From an uncultured Clostridia bacterium (lineage in GTDB: Bacteria > Bacillota > Clostridia > Oscillospirales > CAG-272): DNA of 5,247 bases. The notes under the pieces were generated by a model. The model made no database searches. It saw only the letters and a program-made list of their open reading frames with translations, and was not told the origin of the DNA. The first letter of the stretch is position 1; each line of letters begins with the position of its first letter. The position numbers were made by a program, and so were the translations under genes. Shown one piece after another: positions 1 to 5,247 of the stretch. The stretch covers positions 1-5,247 of the forward strand of contig CALEJO010000096.1 in NCBI GenBank assembly GCA_937898155.1, given 5' to 3'.

Positions 1-347
1 AGGCGTTTTCCCTCGGGCAGTCCTTTCGTTTCTTTTCCGAAAACGAGATAGATCTCCCCCGCCTCGTCGCGCGTCGCCTCGGTATAGATCCGGCTTGCCT
101 TAGTCGTATAGAACCACAAGTTGTCCTTTTCATGCTGCGCGAGAAAATCGTCGAGCGAATCGTAAAGATAGATTTCGAGCGTATTCCAATAATCGAGTCC
201 GGCGCGTTTGAGCTTGCGGTCGTCGATCTCAAAGCCGAGCGGCTTCACGAGATGGAGCGCCGCGCCCGTCGCCGAGCAGGTGCGCGCGATATTGCCCGTA
301 TTCTGCGGGATTTCCGGCTCGACCAAAACGATGTGTGTTTTCAGCAT
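1..347 (-). CDS. trmL: tRNA (cytidine/uridine(34)-2'-O)-methyltransferase TrmL, 3' end missing
   Basis: N-terminal 115 codons of a SPOUT-class RNA methyltransferase, plus two bases of a Leu codon, cut by the left window edge. TrmL proteins of about 155 residues methylate the ribose 2'-OH of wobble base 34 in certain tRNA-Leu species, using S-adenosylmethionine, in the cytoplasm. Seen here: the family's opening block, a beta strand (HIVLVEPEIP, residues 5-14) followed by QNTGNIARTC (15-24) and then LHLVKPLGFE (31-40). The motif FGKETKGLP at 103-111 matches the start of the C-terminal trefoil-knot SAM site. About 40 residues, including the rest of the knot, lie outside. The start is the ATG at 347-345, preceded by AAGAGGAC (minus strand, 358-351), a good ribosome binding site. 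A promoter lies at 403-431. The gene is divergent from pdaA. The family call is secure; the exact tRNA target is inferred from the family. Confidence 0.92.
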   Translation of the reverse strand, partial: MLKTHIVLVEPEIPQNTGNIARTCSATGAALHLVKPLGFEIDDRKLKRAGLDYWNTLEIYLYDSLDDFLAQHEKDNLWFYTTKASRIYTEATRDEAGEIYLVFGKETKGLPEGKR

Positions 348-402
348 AACGTCCTCTTTGTTTGTTCGATGATGTCCAATGTGCTTGCAGGAATTTTTTA
401 GT

Positions 403-431
403 ATTATACCGCATCTTTGCAAAAAAAGCAA
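403..431 (-). promoter_or_regulatory. sigma-A-type promoter of trmL
   Basis: Read on the minus strand, a -35 box TTGCTT (431-426) is separated by exactly 17 bases from a perfect -10 box TATAAT (408-403). Transcription would start near 396, giving a leader of roughly 48 bases before the trmL ATG at 347. The spacer contains a run of seven T. Box match and spacing are seen directly; activity is inferred. Confidence 0.8.
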
Positions 432-438
432 GAGATGG

Positions 439-470
439 CGGCGAAAGAAATCTTTTTGCCGTGTTTTTTT
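439..470 (+). terminator. terminator-like hairpin in the pdaA leader
   Basis: CGGC (439-442) pairs with GCCG (458-461) and AAAG (444-447) pairs with CTTT (452-455). The loop is AAAT and there is a small 1x2 internal mismatch. The stem is followed by TG and seven T (464-470). This has the shape of a rho-independent terminator for plus-strand transcripts, yet it sits only 49 bases before the pdaA ATG, and no plus-strand gene precedes it in the window. It could be an attenuator, a block on stray transcription, or chance. The stem is weakened by the mismatch. Confidence 0.3.
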
Positions 471-502
471 CACGCAATCGCGCAAACTGAAAGCAGAACA
501 CG

Positions 503-508
503 AAAGGA
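503..508 (+). promoter_or_regulatory. ribosome binding site deciding the pdaA start
   Basis: AAAGGA lies ten bases before the ATG at 519. It supports that start over the in-frame ATG at 417, which would place 34 extra residues in front of an otherwise normal signal peptide. Confidence 0.7.
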
Positions 509-518
509 CACGATCGTT

Positions 519-1280
519 ATGAACAAAACCAAATTTCTCGCTTTCTTTTTGCTTTTTGCGTTTCTCCTCGCCGTGCCGCTCTCGGCAGACGGCGCGATCA
601 ACTATTATTGTATGCGGAAAAAGAATCACGAGCGCCCGTCGCTCGAACCGCAGATGGCGTTTTTGACCGAGCACGGCGGCGTTTATCTCGGGAAAGACGA
701 AAAGGTGCTCTATCTGACCTTTGATGCCGGCTACGAAAACGGCAATATCGCCCGCATCCTCGACGTGCTTGCCAAGCATCACGCAACGGGCGCGTTTTTC
801 GTGCTGGACCACCTCGTCCGCAGCAACACCGACCTCGTTTGCCGTATGGCAGACGAGGGGCATCTCGTCTGCAATCACACGGCGCATCACAAAAATATGA
901 CGACGCTTTCCGACGAGGAATTTCAAAAGGAGCTTGCCGCGCTCGAAACGCTTTATCGGGAAAAAACGGGCAAAGAGCTCGCGCGGTTTTACCGTCCGCC
1001 CGAGGGAAAATTCTGCGAGCGCAACCTCGTCTGCGCCGAATCGCTCGGCTATACGACGGTATTCTGGAGTCTCGCCTACGCGGATTGGGACAATCAAAAA
1101 CAACCCGCCCCCGATTACGCCAAAAAGCTCCTATTTGACAATACGCACAACGGCGCGGTCATTTTGCTCCACCCGACCTCGAAAACCAACGCCGATATTC
1201 TGGACGAGCTTCTCACCGAATGGGAAGCGCAGGGCTATCGCTTCGGCTCGCTGACGGAGCTCGTCGGTGCAAACGGATGA
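519..1280 (+). CDS. pdaA: PdaA-type delta-lactam-biosynthetic peptidoglycan de-N-acetylase
   Basis: A 253-residue exported carbohydrate esterase family 4 enzyme. In Bacillus, PdaA removes the acetyl group from N-acetylmuramic acid after CwlD strips the peptide, and is needed for muramic delta-lactam in the spore cortex. Seen here: a signal peptide (basic start, hydrophobic 8-20, likely cleavage near Ala23). The PdaA-specific region INYYCMRKKNHERP (27-40) and GGVYLGKDEKVLYLTFDAGYENG (53-75) follow. CE4 motifs come in order: TFDAG (catalytic Asp69), NHTAHH (metal ligands His120 and His124), RPPEG (159-163), ADW (188-190) and LLHPTSKTNA (216-225). Ala70 replaces the second Asp of ordinary CE4 enzymes; Bacillus PdaA has Asn there, so the site is atypical in this whole subfamily. 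Length fits the family (about 260). The start was chosen by the ribosome binding site at 503-508 and the signal peptide. The stop overlaps the next gene, another deacetylase. I saw no clear plus-strand promoter in 348-518; in Bacillus the gene is read by forespore sigma-G, which I could not confirm here. Confidence 0.92.
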   Translation: MNKTKFLAFFLLFAFLLAVPLSADGAINYYCMRKKNHERPSLEPQMAFLTEHGGVYLGKDEKVLYLTFDAGYENGNIARILDVLAKHHATGAFFVLDHLVRSNTDLVCRMADEGHLVCNHTAHHKNMTTLSDEEFQKELAALETLYREKTGKELARFYRPPEGKFCERNLVCAESLGYTTVFWSLAYADWDNQKQPAPDYAKKLLFDNTHNGAVILLHPTSKTNADILDELLTEWEAQGYRFGSLTELVGANG

Positions 1281-1963
1281 AGCGGATTTTTTCTCTCTTG
1301 TCGGCGATCGCGTTTGCGCTCGCGCTCGCCGCGCCGTCCGCCGCGCTCTCGACCAAGGACGGCGCCATTCTCTCCGGCGGGACGGAGCGGCGGCGGATCG
1401 CGCTGACGTTTGACGACGGTCCGCATCCCTCGAAAACGGACGCCATTCTCGATCTGCTCGCGGAATACGACATCCACGCGACGTTTTTTCTCATCGGCGA
1501 AAACGCCGCGTTCTACCCCGACATCGTTCGGCGGGAATATGCCGAGGGGCACGAGATCGGCAACCACACTTTTCATCACAGAACAGCAGGCAAATGCGAG
1601 CGCGCCTACGTGGAAGAAGAGCTCGCCGAAACCGAGGACCTGATCCTCGAACTCACCGGTCACGTCCCCACGCTTTTTCGCCCGCCGGAGGGCTTTTGCT
1701 CCGAATATCTGATGACTGCCGCCAAAAAGATGAACTGCCGCATCGTTCTGTGGAACGTCGATCCGCGTGATTGGGCAAAAACCTCGACGGAGGAGATCGT
1801 CCGCAACGTCAAAGCGAACGTCAAAAACGGAAGCATTGTGCTATTCCACGATTACACCGGCAAAGGCGCGCACACGCTCGACGCGCTGAAAATTCTTCTT
1901 CCGTGGCTAATCGGAGAGGGTTATGAAATCGTCACGGTTTCCGAGCTTCTCTCCGAATCATAA
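1277..1963 (+). CDS. exported CE4 polysaccharide deacetylase
   Basis: A 228-residue secreted polysaccharide deacetylase of carbohydrate esterase family 4, likely acting on N-acetylated cell-wall glycan outside the membrane. Seen here: a signal peptide (MKR, then hydrophobic 4-20, possible cleavage after the Ala-Ala near 22-23). A complete catalytic set follows: TFDDGPHP (44-51, Asp46 base and Asp47 metal ligand), GNHTFHH (95-101, ligands His97 and His101), RPPEG (135-139), DPRDW (162-166) and LFHDY (189-193, His191). The C-terminal YEIVTVSEL is typical of the family. Its ATG at 1277 shares ATGA with the pdaA stop. The only purine-rich stretch (GGAG at 1256-1259) is 17 bases away, so translation is probably coupled to pdaA. 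An in-frame ATG at 1220 would add 19 residues ahead of the signal peptide and is unlikely. RPPEG and the NHTxHH spacing are shared with the upstream enzyme, but the overall sequences differ much. Substrate (muramic acid, glucosamine or other) is not decidable from sequence. Confidence 0.92.
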   Translation: MKRIFSLLSAIAFALALAAPSAALSTKDGAILSGGTERRRIALTFDDGPHPSKTDAILDLLAEYDIHATFFLIGENAAFYPDIVRREYAEGHEIGNHTFHHRTAGKCERAYVEEELAETEDLILELTGHVPTLFRPPEGFCSEYLMTAAKKMNCRIVLWNVDPRDWAKTSTEEIVRNVKANVKNGSIVLFHDYTGKGAHTLDALKILLPWLIGEGYEIVTVSELLSES

Positions 1964-1991
1964 GAGAAAACGCGCGTTTCCCCTCTTTTTT
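1962..1991 (+). terminator. probable rho-independent terminator of the deacetylase pair
   Basis: AAGAG (1962-1966) pairs with CTCTT (1983-1987) and AAAC (1968-1971) pairs with GTTT (1976-1979) around a GCGC loop, leaving a 1x3 internal mismatch. The T run spans 1986-1991. The hairpin starts inside the stop codon. It is moderately weak, but well placed just before the next promoter. Confidence 0.5.
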
Positions 1992-2002
1992 CCGAAAAGC
2001 CA

Positions 2003-2031
2003 TTTACAGCCGCCCGCGTTTGTGATAAAAT
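2003..2031 (+). promoter_or_regulatory. extended -10 sigma-A-type promoter of the solute-binding lipoprotein gene
   Basis: TTTACA (2003-2008) and TAAAAT (2026-2031) each differ from consensus at one base and are separated by exactly 17 bases. TG at 2023-2024 gives an extended -10. The predicted start near 2038 leaves a leader of about 40 bases. This suggests fairly strong housekeeping expression, independent of the deacetylases upstream. Confidence 0.75.
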
Positions 2032-2077
2032 AAAGTCAAATTACGGGAGATCATTCTCGGAAAAAGAGGAACACGAT

Positions 2078-3598
2078 ATGAAAAAATGGATTTCCGGCAT
2101 ACTCGCGCTCGCCCTGTTGGCGCTTTCGCTGATGATGAGCGCGTGCGGCGGCACGCCCGCCGAAACTACCCCCGCACAAACGAAAACGGAGCCCGTCGAG
2201 ACAACCGCCGAAGCGACCGCGGCGACGACCTCCGCGACCGCGGGAACGACCAAAAAAGCCGAGCAGGACGGCAAAACGGAGAAGCTCGCCGGCTATGAGG
2301 ATTTGGATTTCCACGGCAAGAAATTCGTCATCGCCGCGCAGGACAATTCCTCGGGCGACGGCTGGTATACCACCAAAGAGGTCTATCCCGACGCCACGAT
2401 GACCGACGCGATCAGCATCGCGATCCGTCAGCGCAACGCCATCGTCGAAAACCTCTATTCCTGCAAAATCGAAATGCTGCCGTCTGCGTCCCCGCAAACC
2501 GCGGCGAACACGGACATCACCTCGCAGAAATACACGATCGACCTTTATACCTACGAATACGGTGGCACCGGACTCGCGACCTCCGGCTCGAACTATAATC
2601 TTCTGAACTACATCAACGTCGAAAATCCGTGGTGGGATCAGAATTACGTTCATGACCTCACGATTCGCAATCAGAACGGTGTCAAGGTGCTTTGCGGCAT
2701 CGTCGGCGACTTCGCGCTCACGTCGTTCGCCTGCACGCACGTGATGTTCTATAACAAGACCGTCTACGACAACGCGGGTATTCCGTTCGATCTTTATGAC
2801 CTCGTGAAAAAGGGCGAATGGACGATGGATCTGCTCACCGAAATCATTCAAAACGCGAAATACGACGCGGATGGCAACCAGGAATATCATTATTCCGACG
2901 GCGATACGCTCGGCTGGATCCGCGTGGGCGAGGGCACGCACGGGATGCACGTCGCATCCGGGCTCCGTTTGATCGACAATAACGACGGTGTCTACTCGTT
3001 CTCCGCCGCGGATCATACCGACGAATGGTATCAGATCCTCGATCAAGCGATCGAAATCTGGAACGTCGAGGGCGCTGAAACGAAAGACTATACCTACGTG
3101 CAGAACGCTGTCGAAGAAGGCAAAGCGCTCTTTGCTTCCGAAGTGCTGGAAGTGCTGGAACGCATGAAGGACGCGGCGGACCTCGAAGTCGGTCTGCTTC
3201 CCTACCCGAAATACAGCGAGTCGCAAGAGGGCTACGCACACTATGTGGACAATCACTTTGCGCATTACTGCATGCCCGTCTCCGTCACCGATCCCGAGCT
3301 CACCGGCGATTTCTTCGAGGTTTACGCTTATCATTCCCGCGCGTTCGTGCGCGAGGCGATCCTCAACGCATACAGCACCGTTTATTGCAGCGATGCCGAA
3401 TCCGGCGAAATGCTCGACTTCATCCTCAATAGCCGCACCTACGATCCCGGATATCTCTATTGGTCCGAATTCTCCGGACTCGTCAGCAATATGGTCAGCG
3501 GCACCAACAATTTCGGCAACTTTGTTTCCAAATATACCTCCATCGCATCCGATCGCATCCACGAATACGTGACGGCGGTCTCCGAGAAAATCGAATAA
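2078..3598 (+). CDS. extracellular solute-binding lipoprotein of an ABC transporter
   Basis: A 506-residue lipoprotein resembling family 1 (sugar-type) extracellular solute-binding proteins; it would capture a ligand outside the membrane and pass it to an ABC permease. Seen here: a lipoprotein signal peptide with hydrophobic 5-20 and a lipobox ending in MSAC (acylated Cys23). A low-complexity Thr/Ala/Glu/Pro linker (24-62) tethers the domain. The mature domain starts near 75 with FHGKKFVIAAQDN (78-90). Family-like blocks are NPWWDQNYVHDL (183-194), GDFALTSFACTHVMFYNKTVYDNAGI (210-235), KGEWTMDLL (245-253), GKALFASEVLEVLERM (348-363) and VGLLPYPKYSESQEGYAHYV (371-390). The start has AAGAGGA (2064-2070) seven bases upstream. 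It has its own promoter and terminator, so it is probably monocistronic; no permease or ATPase lies beside it in this window. Ligand unknown: many relatives bind oligosaccharides, but that is inference. The class assignment is good, the subfamily uncertain. Confidence 0.85.
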   Translation: MKKWISGILALALLALSLMMSACGGTPAETTPAQTKTEPVETTAEATAATTSATAGTTKKAEQDGKTEKLAGYEDLDFHGKKFVIAAQDNSSGDGWYTTKEVYPDATMTDAISIAIRQRNAIVENLYSCKIEMLPSASPQTAANTDITSQKYTIDLYTYEYGGTGLATSGSNYNLLNYINVENPWWDQNYVHDLTIRNQNGVKVLCGIVGDFALTSFACTHVMFYNKTVYDNAGIPFDLYDLVKKGEWTMDLLTEIIQNAKYDADGNQEYHYSDGDTLGWIRVGEGTHGMHVASGLRLIDNNDGVYSFSAADHTDEWYQILDQAIEIWNVEGAETKDYTYVQNAVEEGKALFASEVLEVLERMKDAADLEVGLLPYPKYSESQEGYAHYVDNHFAHYCMPVSVTDPELTGDFFEVYAYHSRAFVREAILNAYSTVYCSDAESGEMLDFILNSRTYDPGYLYWSEFSGLVSNMVSGTNNFGNFVSKYTSIASDRIHEYVTAVSEKIE

Positions 3599-3609
3599 GC
3601 CATCATAGA

Positions 3610-3637
3610 AAAAATCCCCGTGCAAACGGGGATTTTT
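3610..3637. terminator. bidirectional rho-independent terminator between convergent genes
   Basis: A perfect 12-base-pair stem (3610-3621 with 3626-3637), core TCCCCGT/ACGGGGA, closed by the GNRA-type tetraloop GCAA. The plus strand ends in T-rich sequence (3633-3648) and the minus strand in six T (3614-3609). It lies 11 bases after the lipoprotein stop and 9 bases after the glutamine synthetase stop, so it probably ends both transcripts. Confidence 0.92.
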
Positions 3638-3646
3638 ATTTTTCTT

Positions 3647-5247
3647 TTATCGCACGCCGAATAAGAGGTCGCCGTAGGTCGGGAACGGCCAGTAGTCGGA
3701 CGCCGTCAGCTCCTCCGCTTCATCGATCGCGGCGCGCAGAGCGTCCATCTTCGGCAGGATGCTGTCGCAGAAGAAGCGGGCAAGCGTCAGATGATCGGGC
3801 GTATGATGCATCACGGACAGCGCGGAATCGAGCGTTTGCACGCACAGCGCCGCCGTGTCGGTCAGCTCGGAAAGGCGAGCGAGCGTCGTGCGTTCGTAAT
3901 CGCACCGCACACCGAGCGCCTCTTTTTGGGCGATCGTTCCGGCGAGCGCGTCGGCATAGCCGCTCATTGCGGGCAGATAGTCGCGCTTCGCCATATCCAG
4001 CATGGTTCGCGCCTCAATGTTCACCGTCTTGGCATACGCTTCGAGCATCACCTCATAGCGAGAGCGAAGCTCGCGTTCGGACAGCACCTTATGTTTTTCA
4101 AACAATGCGATATTTTTCGGCGCGAGCAGACACGGGATCGCGTCCGGCGTCGCGCGTAGATTGAGAAGTCCGCGGCGCGCCGCTTCGGCGAGCCATGCGT
4201 CGTCGTAGCTATTGCCGTTGAAAATGATCCGTTTATGCTCGCGGACCGTCTGCATGATCAGCGCGTGGAGCGTCGCCTCAAAGTCGCTTGCTTGTTCCAG
4301 CTCGTCGGCAAAGGCGCAAAGCGACTCCGCCACCGCCGTATTCAGCACCGTATTGCAGTCGGAGATGGATGCGGAGGAGCCGAGCATACGGTATTCAAAC
4401 TTATTGCCCGTGAACGCGAACGGCGACGTGCGGTTGCGGTCGGTCGTATCGCGCGGGAATTTCGGCATCGTATGCACGCCGATGCGCATGAGCGTCTGCT
4501 CTTTTGCGCTATACGCGGTCTCGGCTTCCAGCGATTCGAGGATCGCGGTCAACTCGTCACCGAGAAACATCGAAATCACGGCGGGCGGTGCTTCGCTGCT
4601 GCCGAGTCGGTGATCGTTCGACGCGGACGCGACGGAAACGCGGATTAGGTCCTGATAATCGTCCACCGCGCGGATCACCGCGCAGAGGAAAAGCAAAAAC
4701 TGTGCGTTTTCATGCGGCGTTTCGCCCGGATTCATCAGATTCACGCCCGTATTTGTCGAAATCGACCAGTTATTGTGCTTGCCGCTCCCGCTGATGCCGG
4801 CGAAGGGCTTTTCATGAAGCAGGCAAACCATGCCGTGTTTGCGGGCGAGCTTTTTCATCGTCTCCATCGTGAGCTGATTGTGGTCGGCGGCAATATTCGT
4901 CGTCGTGAAGACGGGTGCCAGCTCGTGCTGGGACGGCGCCGCTTCGTTATGTTCGGTTTTCGCATAAACGCCGAGGCGCCAAAGCTCCTCGTCGAGTTCT
5001 TTCATAAATGCCGCGACGCGCGGTTTGATCGCGCCGTAATAATGGTCGTCGAGCTCCTGCCCTTTCGGCGGGCGGGCGCCGAACAGCGTGCGTCCGGAAA
5101 AAAGCAAGTCGGGGCGCGCGTCAAACGCTTCCTCGTCGATCAGAAAATACTCCTGCTCGGGGCCGACCGTCGTTTTCACGCTCGTGACATCCTCGTTGCC
5201 GAAGAGGCGCAAAATGCGCATCTCCTGCCGATTGATCGCCTCCATCG
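3647..5247 (-). CDS. glnN: type III glutamine synthetase (GS-III), N-terminus missing
   Basis: The last 533 codons of a GS-III enzyme (family length about 700), cut by the right edge. It makes glutamine from glutamate, ammonia and ATP in the cytoplasm, as a large two-ring oligomer. Residues here are counted from the Met codon at 5245-5243, which is internal: the frame stays open to the edge, and the family continues about 170 residues upstream. Seen: VGPEQEYFL (27-35), [15 protein letters not shown] (99-113), [18 protein letters not shown] (144-161), [13 protein letters not shown] (210-222), [17 protein letters not shown] (268-284), [12 protein letters not shown] (340-351) and the C-terminal [12 protein letters not shown] (518-529). 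These include the glutamate, metal and ATP-binding blocks of the GS fold. From memory the family usually has [10 protein letters not shown] and RLGANEAPPA, so Ser replaces Asn at two spots. No frameshift or stop. It converges on the lipoprotein gene and shares its terminator. Regulation lies outside the window. Confidence 0.96.
   Translation of the reverse strand, partial: MEAINRQEMRILRLFGNEDVTSVKTTVGPEQEYFLIDEEAFDARPDLLFSGRTLFGARPPKGQELDDHYYGAIKPRVAAFMKELDEELWRLGVYAKTEHNEAAPSQHELAPVFTTTNIAADHNQLTMETMKKLARKHGMVCLLHEKPFAGISGSGKHNNWSISTNTGVNLMNPGETPHENAQFLLFLCAVIRAVDDYQDLIRVSVASASNDHRLGSSEAPPAVISMFLGDELTAILESLEAETAYSAKEQTLMRIGVHTMPKFPRDTTDRNRTSPFAFTGNKFEYRMLGSSASISDCNTVLNTAVAESLCAFADELEQASDFEATLHALIMQTVREHKRIIFNGNSYDDAWLAEAARRGLLNLRATPDAIPCLLAPKNIALFEKHKVLSERELRSRYEVMLEAYAKTVNIEARTMLDMAKRDYLPAMSGYADALAGTIAQKEALGVRCDYERTTLARLSELTDTAALCVQTLDSALSVMHHTPDHLTLARFFCDSILPKMDALRAAIDEAEELTASDYWPFPTYGDLLFGVR

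Noticed and set aside
417..431. Inverted repeat TTGC-A7-GCAA over the trmL promoter -35 and spacer
   Set aside because: Only four base pairs per arm around an A run; too short and simple to call an operator.
417..518. Upstream in-frame start for pdaA
   Set aside because: It would put 34 residues in front of a normal signal peptide and read through the terminator-like hairpin, and I saw no good ribosome binding site for it. The ATG at 519 has AAAGGA ten bases before it.
1220..1276. Upstream in-frame start for the second deacetylase inside pdaA
   Set aside because: It adds 19 residues of pdaA-overlapping sequence ahead of a typical signal peptide; the ATGA overlap at 1277 is the usual coupled arrangement.
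2051..3625. Long open frame of 524 codons on the minus strand, antisense to the solute-binding protein gene
   Set aside because: It covers almost exactly the lipoprotein gene, which has a lipobox, ribosome binding site, promoter and family motifs. The antisense product has no recognisable domain and runs into the terminator hairpin, so it is a by-product of GC-rich codon use.
3460..4164. Plus-strand open frame across the terminator and the glutamine synthetase 3' end
   Set aside because: It is Arg/Ser/Ala-rich with no domain, crosses a strong terminator, and is out of frame or antisense to two clear genes.
5243..5245. Met codon as the true start of glutamine synthetase
   Set aside because: GS-III proteins are about 170 residues longer at the N-terminus, the frame is open to the window edge, and the local sequence matches an internal family block.

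Overview
This is an ordinary chromosomal window, probably from an uncultured spore-forming clostridial bacterium (Oscillospiraceae/Clostridia-like). The lineage is inferred from four things: a PdaA-type delta-lactam peptidoglycan deacetylase (spore cortex), a type III glutamine synthetase, a lipoprotein solute-binding protein of a kind common in gut Clostridia, and AGAGGA-like ribosome binding sites with sigma-A-like promoters. The DNA is moderately GC-rich, with many GCC, GAC and CTC codons. No mobile element, CRISPR array, tRNA or rRNA was seen.

Layout. Positions 1-347 (minus) hold the N-terminal part of a TrmL-type tRNA wobble 2'-O-methyltransferase, cut by the left edge, with a good promoter at 403-431. 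Divergent from it on the plus strand is a two-gene unit at 519-1963: pdaA, then a second CE4 polysaccharide deacetylase whose ATG overlaps the pdaA stop codon (ATGA). A probable terminator follows. Next is a self-contained transcription unit: an extended -10 promoter (2003-2031), a 506-residue lipoprotein solute-binding protein (2078-3598), and a strong hairpin terminator (3610-3637). On the minus strand, converging on that terminator, are the last 533 codons of a type III glutamine synthetase (3647-5247), whose N-terminus lies past the right edge.

How the genes relate. The two deacetylases are almost certainly co-translated and probably both act on cell-wall or spore-cortex glycan outside the membrane. 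The methyltransferase, the solute-binding protein and the glutamine synthetase look like separate functions with separate transcription. The solute-binding protein has no permease or ATPase gene beside it in this window, so its substrate and partner transporter cannot be read from here.

I found no convincing undescribed system. The points most worth a second look are the overlapping pair of unlike CE4 deacetylases, a terminator-like hairpin in the pdaA leader, the orphan solute-binding lipoprotein, and substitutions in conserved glutamine synthetase motifs.
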